This document shows, one piece after another, positions 57,419 to 64,000 of a stretch of DNA of 64,000 nt. The notes under the pieces were generated by a model. It did not search any database. It saw only the letters and a program-made list of their open reading frames with translations, and was not told where the DNA came from. Positions within the stretch are counted from its first letter, which is position 1, and every line of letters begins with the position of its first letter. A program made the translations under genes and the position numbers. Origin of the DNA: Macrococcus hajekii (GTDB lineage: Bacteria; Bacillota; Bacilli; Staphylococcales; Staphylococcaceae); NCBI RefSeq assembly GCF_004359505.1, contig NZ_SCWE01000001.1:620001-684000 (forward strand), read 5' to 3'.

Positions 57419-59488
57419 TTATTGTGGCTTTTCTTCGTATTCACAGTTTGGACAGACAACCTGTATATTTTTCCCTTTTTTGCGTTCGACAAGCTGTGTC
57501 TCACACTTCGGACATTTTCTTGATACAGGTTTATCCCATGAGATGAAATCACATTCAGGGAAATTAGTGCAGCCATAGAAAATTCGATTCTTCTTAGATT
57601 TACGCTCTACAACTTCTCCGTCCTTACATTTAGGACAAGGCACACCAATTGATTTAACAATGGCTTTCGTATTACGGCAATCCGGGAAATTGGAGCAAGC
57701 CATGAACTTACCATAGCGTCCCATTTTAATCACCATAGGAGAACCACACTTCTCACAGTCTTCTCCAGCCGGTTCATCCTTGATTTCAATCTTTTCCATT
57801 TCTGCTTCAGCACGTTCAAGATCAACTTTGAAGTTTTCATAGAAAGCAGAAATTACTTTCTTCCACTCCATTTCACCATTAGCCACACGGTCAAGTAAAG
57901 CCTCCATGTTAGCAGTGAACTCCGCTTCGACAATCTCAGGAAAATATTCTTTTACACTATCATTGACGATGACACCTAATTCTGTCGGATAAAACTTCTT
58001 CTGATCGACTTTGACATAATTTCGTTTCTGAATTGTATCAAGTGTCGGTGCATAAGTAGAAGGACGACCGATTCCTTTTTCTTCCAACGTCTTAACAAGA
58101 CGCGCTTCCGTATAGCGAGGTGGCGGCTGAGTAAAGTGCTGATTTTCTGCAATATCAGTTGCTTTAACTTTATCGCCAACGACCAGCTCAGGTAATCTGT
58201 TCTCGCCTTCCTCTGCATTGTCATCCTGACCTTCCACGTAGACACTCATAAATCCTTTAAATTTGATTGTCTGCCCATTTGCACGGAACTTGATGTCACC
58301 TTGTGTTAAATCCACTGCAACAGTATCGATGACAGCGGGTGCCATCTGACTCGCCATAAAACGTTCCCAGATCAATTTGTAGAGACGCAACTGATCCCGT
58401 GACAGATAATCTTTCATTGAATTCGGTGTACGGAGTGCTGACGTCGGACGAACAGCTTCGTGGGCATCCTGTGCACCTTCTTTTTGTTTTGCTTCCTTGC
58501 GCTTAGATAAAAACTGTCCGCCGTAATTTTCCTTGATATAGCCTGCTGCCTCTTCTTTTGCGGTAGCAGATATACGTGTAGAGTCTGTTCTCATATATGT
58601 GATCAGACCGACTGTCCCTTGTTTCTTCAAGTCAATCCCTTCATAAAGCTGCTGTGCAAGCATCATCGTTTTACGTGCCTTAAAATTCAGCTTACGTGCT
58701 GCTTCCTGTTGAAGAGATGAGGTTGTGAAGGGGTTAGCAGGATTTCTAAGCTTCTCTTTCTTTGAAACATCAGTTACATCAAACTGGTCACCCGATAGCT
58801 GGCTGACAATTGCCTGGACGTCACTGCTTGATTTTAATTTCTTCGCTTTATTATTTTCATGCAGGAATTTAGCCTTGAATTTTACTTTATTATGTTCAAA
58901 TGTTCCGTCAATCGTCCAGTATTCTTCAGGTTTAAATGCATTGATTTCATTTTCACGGTCAATAATCAATTTAAGTGCTACTGACTGCACACGTCCAGCA
59001 GACAACCCTTTTTTCACCTTTTTCCATAAAACAGGTGAAATATTATAGCCCACAAGTCGGTCTAGTGCACGTCTAGCCTGCTGTGCATCAACCAGTTCAT
59101 GCTTGATTTCTCGTGGTGTCTTAAAACTATCCTTAACCGCTTCCTTAGTGATTTCATTAAAAACCACGCGGGATTTTGCTTTTTCATCAATATCCAGTAT
59201 ATGTGCTAAATGCCAGGCAATCGCTTCACCTTCGCGGTCCGGGTCACTTGCGAGATAAACATGTTTCGCTTTTTTCGCATGTTTTTTTAAGTCCTGAACA
59301 ACAGGCCCTTTACCACGAATCGTAATATATCGAGGTTCAAAATCATTTTCCACATCAATGCCCATCTGACTGCGAGGTAAATCTCTGACATGTCCCATAG
59401 AGGCGATGACTTTAAATTTTTTTCCTAAATATTTTTCAATGGTTTTTGCTTTTGCAGGCGATTCAACAATGACAAGATTCTCTGCCAA
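57419..59488 (-). CDS. topA: DNA topoisomerase I
   Basis: 689-aa type IA topoisomerase that relaxes negative supercoils. TOPRIM domain with [13 protein letters not shown], active-site tyrosine in [12 protein letters not shown], and three C-terminal C4 zinc ribbons: CEKCGSPM...[15 protein letters not shown]...CTNFPEC and CPKCETQL...CPNC. Lies between dprA and trmFO as in Bacillus. Confidence 0.97.
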   Translation of the reverse strand: MAENLVIVESPAKAKTIEKYLGKKFKVIASMGHVRDLPRSQMGIDVENDFEPRYITIRGKGPVVQDLKKHAKKAKHVYLASDPDREGEAIAWHLAHILDIDEKAKSRVVFNEITKEAVKDSFKTPREIKHELVDAQQARRALDRLVGYNISPVLWKKVKKGLSAGRVQSVALKLIIDRENEINAFKPEEYWTIDGTFEHNKVKFKAKFLHENNKAKKLKSSSDVQAIVSQLSGDQFDVTDVSKKEKLRNPANPFTTSSLQQEAARKLNFKARKTMMLAQQLYEGIDLKKQGTVGLITYMRTDSTRISATAKEEAAGYIKENYGGQFLSKRKEAKQKEGAQDAHEAVRPTSALRTPNSMKDYLSRDQLRLYKLIWERFMASQMAPAVIDTVAVDLTQGDIKFRANGQTIKFKGFMSVYVEGQDDNAEEGENRLPELVVGDKVKATDIAENQHFTQPPPRYTEARLVKTLEEKGIGRPSTYAPTLDTIQKRNYVKVDQKKFYPTELGVIVNDSVKEYFPEIVEAEFTANMEALLDRVANGEMEWKKVISAFYENFKVDLERAEAEMEKIEIKDEPAGEDCEKCGSPMVIKMGRYGKFMACSNFPDCRNTKAIVKSIGVPCPKCKDGEVVERKSKKNRIFYGCTNFPECDFISWDKPVSRKCPKCETQLVERKKGKNIQVVCPNCEYEEKPQ

Positions 59489-59553
59489 TTGTATCTCCCC
59501 TTTTCAACTCGTTTTCAAGTGTAAATGATAACGGTAGGGTCAGATGCTGTCAA

Positions 59554-60414
59554 TTATTTAATTTTCAGACTGTTGAAGTCTTCCAGAATATCCGTTGCTT
59601 TCAGACACATTTTTGCACCCTCAAATATTTTAAGATTACTACCTTCTGAATGCAGGCTTGTAACAGGTCCAGGTATGCAGTAAACATTGCGATTCTGGTC
59701 CAGGGCCTGGTCAAGTGTAATCAAGCTGCCACTGCGTTTCTTTGATTCTATGACCAGTACACCGTTTGCGAGACCGCTGATCAGCCGGTTACGTTCAGGA
59801 AACTGCCATGTTCTGGGCCCGGCAAAAGGCGGATACTCACTCACCACCAGCTGGTGACACTCCATATACCGTCTGAGTATAGCAGTTTCATCCGGATAAT
59901 GATGCAGATGTCCAAAACCAAGCACTCCTATTGTTTTTCCGCCATGCTTCATAGCTGCAAGGTGTGCATCAGCGTCCGTTCCCTTGGCCAGACCACTGAC
60001 GATTGTCAGTGCCGGTACAAGTTCAGGCATCAGTTGATTCAGGACATCTATCGTATAGAATGTGCGTTCCCTTCCTCCTACAATGGCAAGTGCATCGCCG
60101 CTCAATAATGATTTATCCCCTCTATAGAACAGAATAAAAGGAAAATCATAAATCTGCTTAAGTAAAGACGGATAATCATGGTCATCATAAAAAAGCAGTT
60201 CAATGCCATCAGTCTGCAGGCGATGCTTAATACGTTCAGTGTCCAGTTCTTTTAGACGCTGCAATTTTGACTGCAGCCTGCTATCCCCGCTGCCTCTCAG
60301 TAACATTTCATATTTGGTCTGAACAAAATCGAAACAGCCAAATTTTCTATAGTACTGGTGCAGCTGTTTCGTTGAGAATCCGGCATAAATCAGTTTGAGA
60401 ATGTGCTCGTTCAT
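59554..60414 (-). CDS. dprA: DNA processing protein DprA
   Basis: Loads RecA on incoming single-stranded DNA during transformation. Start ATG 60414 (286 aa) behind GAGGTG. Rossmann-like core: AIVGGRERTFYTIDVLNQL, VSGLAKGTDADAHLAA and SEYPPFAGPRTWQFPERNR, then GSLITLDQALDQNRNVY. Family identity is firm. Confidence 0.94.
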   Translation of the reverse strand: MNEHILKLIYAGFSTKQLHQYYRKFGCFDFVQTKYEMLLRGSGDSRLQSKLQRLKELDTERIKHRLQTDGIELLFYDDHDYPSLLKQIYDFPFILFYRGDKSLLSGDALAIVGGRERTFYTIDVLNQLMPELVPALTIVSGLAKGTDADAHLAAMKHGGKTIGVLGFGHLHHYPDETAILRRYMECHQLVVSEYPPFAGPRTWQFPERNRLISGLANGVLVIESKKRSGSLITLDQALDQNRNVYCIPGPVTSLHSEGSNLKIFEGAKMCLKATDILEDFNSLKIK

Positions 60415-60532
60415 TTCAATCACCTCACTGCTAGCTTAAAGCACAGATGTTAAGGATGAATGACAGCACGTTAATTTATATGTCCGACATTGTAAATTTG
60501 GCGGAGAAATAAATTTAAAATTAAACCAACGC

Positions 60533-60557
60533 AAAAAAGGCAGACCACAGTCTGCCT
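60533..60557 (-). terminator. Terminator of sucCD
   Basis: AGGCAGAC/GTCTGCCT around a 4-nt loop, T6 following on the minus strand. Confidence 0.9.
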
Positions 60558-60565
60558 AAACTTCA

Positions 60566-61474
60566 TTATTTAACTGTTAAACATTTTTCGTACAAGCCCT
60601 CTTCTTCTTTAATACGTTCAACTAATGTTGAACCGATATCAGATGGTGTCGCAGCTGTTTTGATGCCAGCTGCATTCATCGCTTTAATTTTTTCCGCAGC
60701 TGTTCCTTTACCGCCAGAGATAATCGCACCGGCATGGCCCATACGTTTTCCTGGAGGTGCAGTCTGTCCACCGATAAAGCCGACGACTGGTTTTGTCATA
60801 TTCGCTTTCACCCATTCTGCCGCTTCTTCTTCAGCAGTTCCACCGATTTCACCGATCATGACAACCGCAAGTGTTTCAGGGTCATTGTTGAAAGCTTCCA
60901 GGCAGTCAATAAAGTTAGTACCGTTAACAGGGTCTCCGCCGATACCGACAGCTGTCGTCTGACCGATACCGAGCTGTGTTAACTGATGAACTGCTTCATA
61001 AGTGAGAGTGCCTGAACGTGATACTACGCCGACATGACCTTTTTTGTGAATGTATCCTGGCATGATACCAATTTTACACTCATCAGCTGTGATGACACCT
61101 GGACAGTTCGGTCCAACCAGACGTGTCTTCTTGTCTTGCATATAGCGTTTTACTTTAACCATATCAAGTACTGGGATATGTTCTGTGATACAGATGGCAA
61201 GATCAAGTTCAGCATCTACACATTCTAAAATTGCGTCTGCAGCGAATGGAGCCGGTACATAAATGACTGATACTGTAGCGCCTGTTGCTTCAACTGCTTC
61301 TTCTACTGTATTGAAAACCGGTACGCCTTCAACTTCCATGCCACCTTTACCTGGTGTGACACCCGCAACAATCTGTGTACCATATTCAATCATTTGTTTT
61401 GTATGGAAAAGAGCTGTAGAGCCCGTGATTCCCTGTACTAATACTTTTGTATTTTTATCAATAAATACTCCCAC
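60566..61474 (-). CDS. sucD: Succinyl-CoA synthetase alpha subunit
   Basis: 302 aa. CoA-binding Rossmann domain at the N-terminus ([20 protein letters not shown]), [14 protein letters not shown], and the phosphohistidine loop [11 protein letters not shown]. It forms the TCA-cycle enzyme with SucC. Follows sucC by 17 nt. Confidence 0.97.
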   Translation of the reverse strand: MGVFIDKNTKVLVQGITGSTALFHTKQMIEYGTQIVAGVTPGKGGMEVEGVPVFNTVEEAVEATGATVSVIYVPAPFAADAILECVDAELDLAICITEHIPVLDMVKVKRYMQDKKTRLVGPNCPGVITADECKIGIMPGYIHKKGHVGVVSRSGTLTYEAVHQLTQLGIGQTTAVGIGGDPVNGTNFIDCLEAFNNDPETLAVVMIGEIGGTAEEEAAEWVKANMTKPVVGFIGGQTAPPGKRMGHAGAIISGGKGTAAEKIKAMNAAGIKTAATPSDIGSTLVERIKEEEGLYEKCLTVK

Positions 61475-61491
61475 GAATTTCTCCCCGCTTC

Positions 61492-62661
61492 CTATTTAGC
61501 TTGTTTAACTAATTCAACGATTTTCTGAGCGCCTTCTGCCATTGTACCTGCCGGTGTAATAGCTAAGCCTGAGCTTGCCAGAATTTCTTTACCTTGTTCT
61601 ACGTTAGTACCTTCTAAACGTACGACAAGCGGAATAGTCAGTTCAAGTTCTTTTGCAGCTGCAACAACACCTTCAGCAATAACATCACACTTCATAATGC
61701 CACCGAAGATATTGACAAAAATACCTTCAACTTTATCGTCACCAAGGATGATTTTGAAAGCTTCTGTAACTTTCTCTTTCGTTGCACCGCCCCCTACATC
61801 AAGGAAGTTCGCCGGATTGCCGCCGAAATGGTTAATCGTATCCATCGTTGCCATCGCAAGACCTGCACCATTTACCATACAGCCGATGTTGCCATCGAGC
61901 GCGATATACGCAAGGTCATATTTAGATGCTTCGATTTCTTTTGGATCTTCCTCTTCCAGATCACGTAATTCAACGATATCTTTATGGCGGAATAATGCAT
62001 TTGAATCAAAGTTAATCTTCGCATCAAGTGCAAGAACATCACCAGAACCCGTTGTAACAAGTGGGTTGATTTCAATGATAGACGCATCTTTCTGAATGAA
62101 AACATCATAGAGACCCATCATGATTTTAACTGCTTTATTGACAGATTCTTTCGGAATATTGATATTGAACGCAAGTCGACGAGCCTGATATGGCATTAAA
62201 CCGGTTACAGGATCGATCACTTCTTTGAAGATTTTTTCAGGATTAGATTCTGCTACTTCTTCAATTTCAGTACCGCCTTCTTCAGAACCCATTAAGACAA
62301 CTGAATCAGTTGCACGGTCTAATACGAATCCTAAATAATATTCTTTCTGGATATCGCAGCCTTCTTCGACAAGTAAACGTTTGACTTCTTTCCCTTCAGG
62401 ACCCGTCTGGTGAGTAACCAGAATTTTACCTAAAAGTTCTTCAGCATAACCTTTTACTTCGTCCAGATTTTTAGCAATTTTAACACCGCCGGCTTTACCA
62501 CGTCCTCCCGCATGAATCTGCGCTTTGACGACGTATACGCCTTCTTTTAGACCCTTTGCTACTTCTACAGCTTCCTCAGGTGTATAAGCAACTGAACCGT
62601 TTGGTACAGCTACACCCATTGAGCGAAAAATTTCTTTCCCTTGATACTCATGGATATTCAT
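61492..62661 (-). CDS. sucC: Succinyl-CoA synthetase beta subunit
   Basis: 389 aa from ATG 62661 ([16 protein letters not shown], behind AGGAGG). ATP-grasp fold with [31 protein letters not shown] and the C-terminal [17 protein letters not shown]. The longer frame to 62706 is non-homologous. Promoter with a catabolite-response-like site just upstream. Confidence 0.97.
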   Translation of the reverse strand: MNIHEYQGKEIFRSMGVAVPNGSVAYTPEEAVEVAKGLKEGVYVVKAQIHAGGRGKAGGVKIAKNLDEVKGYAEELLGKILVTHQTGPEGKEVKRLLVEEGCDIQKEYYLGFVLDRATDSVVLMGSEEGGTEIEEVAESNPEKIFKEVIDPVTGLMPYQARRLAFNINIPKESVNKAVKIMMGLYDVFIQKDASIIEINPLVTTGSGDVLALDAKINFDSNALFRHKDIVELRDLEEEDPKEIEASKYDLAYIALDGNIGCMVNGAGLAMATMDTINHFGGNPANFLDVGGGATKEKVTEAFKIILGDDKVEGIFVNIFGGIMKCDVIAEGVVAAAKELELTIPLVVRLEGTNVEQGKEILASSGLAITPAGTMAEGAQKIVELVKQAK

Positions 62662-62705
62662 TTTCCATCCTCCTAAATTACGGGTTAAATTCTGCTTACG
62701 CTTCA

Positions 62706-62734
62706 ATTATAGAAAATGTAAGCGCTATTGTAAA
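62706..62734 (-). promoter_or_regulatory. sucCD promoter with embedded cre-like site
   Basis: The minus strand reads TTTACA (62729-62734), a 17-bp spacer and TATAAT (62706-62711). In the spacer the plus strand has TGTAAGCGCTATTG (62717-62730), matching the CcpA cre consensus TGWAANCGNTNWCA except for the last two bases. Confidence 0.7.
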
Positions 62735-62743
62735 CGGATTTTC

Positions 62744-63499
62744 TTACACATCCTTGACAATCGTCTTAATCGGTTCAAAAGTACGCCTGTGAATAGGGGT
62801 TACACCATACTGACTGAGCCCTTCCAGATGTTTTTTCGTGCCGTATCCAGCATTGTGCTTAAAATCATAGCCTGGATATTTCACATCATAATCTGCCATC
62901 AATCTGTCTCTATATTCTTTTGCAATAATGCTCGCTGCACCGATAGATACGCTGCGCATATCCCCTTTAATAATCGATTCTTCAATAAGCCCGGTATTCA
63001 GCTGCATCGCATCTATCAGCAGAACTGTAGGCTTTATTTTCAGACCTTGAACTGCACGAGTCATCGCCAGTTTTGAGGCTTCATATATATTGATGTTATC
63101 GATTTCTTCAACTGAAGCCATACCGATTGCATAATCACTCACTCGTGCAATCAGATCTTGTTCAAGCTGCTGACGTTTTTTCGCTGACAGTTTTTTTGAG
63201 TCTGTCAAGCCAGGATAGTAATGTCCCTCATCCAATATAACGGCACAGGCTACAACAGGTCCTGCGAGCGGACCACGACCTACTTCGTCAATACCACAGA
63301 TCACTTCACCAGGATAACGTGCTTCAAATTCTGATGCGGCTATATAGTTCTCAAGTAAACCTGCTTCATTTTCAATTTGTTTTAACCGAGCAGCGATTAA
63401 TTTTTGTGCGCCGACCCGTTTGTCTTCACCGAACAGTTCTGTTATTTGCTGTGCGTCTGAGTGACTCTGGAGTACAATTTTAAGCTCATTCAGCTTCAT
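62744..63499 (-). CDS. rnhB: Ribonuclease HII
   Basis: 251 aa. Catalytic [15 protein letters not shown] (D71, E72), [13 protein letters not shown] and VLLIDAMQL supply the metal ligands; the extra N-terminal region (about 60 aa) is typical of Firmicutes. It removes misincorporated ribonucleotides. Overlaps the rbgA end by 14 nt. Confidence 0.95.
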   Translation of the reverse strand: MKLNELKIVLQSHSDAQQITELFGEDKRVGAQKLIAARLKQIENEAGLLENYIAASEFEARYPGEVICGIDEVGRGPLAGPVVACAVILDEGHYYPGLTDSKKLSAKKRQQLEQDLIARVSDYAIGMASVEEIDNINIYEASKLAMTRAVQGLKIKPTVLLIDAMQLNTGLIEESIIKGDMRSVSIGAASIIAKEYRDRLMADYDVKYPGYDFKHNAGYGTKKHLEGLSQYGVTPIHRRTFEPIKTIVKDV

Positions 63500-64000
63500 C
63501 TGCTGCTAATTCCTCAACTCTATCAAATGTGTAACGGCCAATTTTTGCATTTCTGATATCACGCACGACCAGTTCAATCACAGATTCATAGTCAATTTCG
63601 TTGCCCTTATTTTTCATACCGCGGCTTAAGCCGATCTGATCAAAAATCGTTAAGTACGGATCATCTGCTTCAATCTGGATATTGTAGTGTTTATTCAATG
63701 TGTTGATATCATGCTGCTGCAGGTATTCAAGTCCATAAATAGCGACTTCATCCAAATGAACAATCGTATCTTTAATAGCACCTGTCAGACTCAGTTTTTT
63801 ACCGACGATCTGATCCTCAAATTTCGGCCACAGAATACCTGGCGTATCCAGCAGTTCCAGTGTCTTACCTACTTTAATCCACTGCTGTTTCTTAGTTAAG
63901 CCAGGTGTATTACCCGTCTTCGCAATTGTTTTCTTCGCAAGTCTGTTGATTAACGTTGATTTCCCTACATTCGGAATACCGACAATCATAGCCCTGATAG
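63486..64000 (-). CDS. rbgA: Ribosome biogenesis GTPase RbgA (YlqF), C-terminal part
   Basis: Runs off the window; the last 170 or so residues are visible. P-loop [14 protein letters not shown], then [12 protein letters not shown] and DTPGILWPK fit the circularly permuted GTPase RbgA that acts late in 50S assembly. The G4 motif must lie upstream, outside the window. Confidence 0.93.
   Translation of the reverse strand, partial: IRAMIVGIPNVGKSTLINRLAKKTIAKTGNTPGLTKKQQWIKVGKTLELLDTPGILWPKFEDQIVGKKLSLTGAIKDTIVHLDEVAIYGLEYLQQHDINTLNKHYNIQIEADDPYLTIFDQIGLSRGMKNKGNEIDYESVIELVVRDIRNAKIGRYTFDRVEELAADEAE

Overview
The window is a firmicute chromosome segment from the family Staphylococcaceae. Its conserved backbone lies almost entirely on the minus strand and follows the Bacillus/Staphylococcus order recA-pgsA-ymf genes-ftsK-rnjB-pnpA-rpsO-ribF-truB-rbfA-infB-ylxQ-ylxR-nusA-rimP-polC-proS-rseP-dxr-cdsA-uppS-frr-pyrH-tsf-rpsB-codY-hslUV-xerC-trmFO-topA-dprA-sucDC-rnhB-rbgA. 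A dxr gene (MEP isoprenoid pathway), a Bacillus-like M16 peptidase downstream of pnpA and a missing cinA between pgsA and recA make Macrococcus or a close relative a better guess than Staphylococcus aureus. This is an inference from gene content and is not proven.

Positions 1-17.4 kb carry recA (partial), phospholipid and cell-shape genes, the ymf cluster with two M16 peptidase homologues, the FtsK/SpoIIIE translocase, RNase J2, PNPase, S15, FAD synthetase, TruB and RbfA. Positions 34.4-64 kb carry the infB-nusA-rimP translation/transcription operon, PolC, ProS, the envelope lipid genes, ribosome and elongation factors, CodY-HslUV-XerC, TrmFO, TopA, DprA, succinyl-CoA synthetase, RNase HII and RbgA (partial).

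Between rbfA and infB sits about 16.7 kb of A+T-rich accessory DNA. It is two genomic islands in tandem, both at the 3' end of infB. Three copies of that 3' end (101, 86 and 101 bp) mark the junctions. Each island has its own tyrosine integrase next to its infB-side junction. Island 1 (about 17.7-24.9 kb) carries a DpnII-like adenine methyltransferase, a PD-(D/E)XK restriction enzyme, a membrane-anchored AbiC-like protein, a BRO-N fragment, a serine recombinase and a large protein of unknown function. Island 2 (about 24.9-34.5 kb) carries a two-gene DUF2513/HEPN-motif operon with a LexA-type box in its promoter, a Sin-like serine recombinase, an HNH endonuclease, an SF2 helicase-like ATPase, small unknown genes and about 1.6 kb of structured, gene-poor DNA.

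The islands look like defence islands. Island 1 is a restriction-modification plus abortive-infection operon. Island 2 offers the best candidate for an undescribed system: an SOS-box-controlled DUF2513 plus HEPN-motif pair. The integration preserves the IF-2 C-terminus, and at the middle junction it does so with different synonymous codons.
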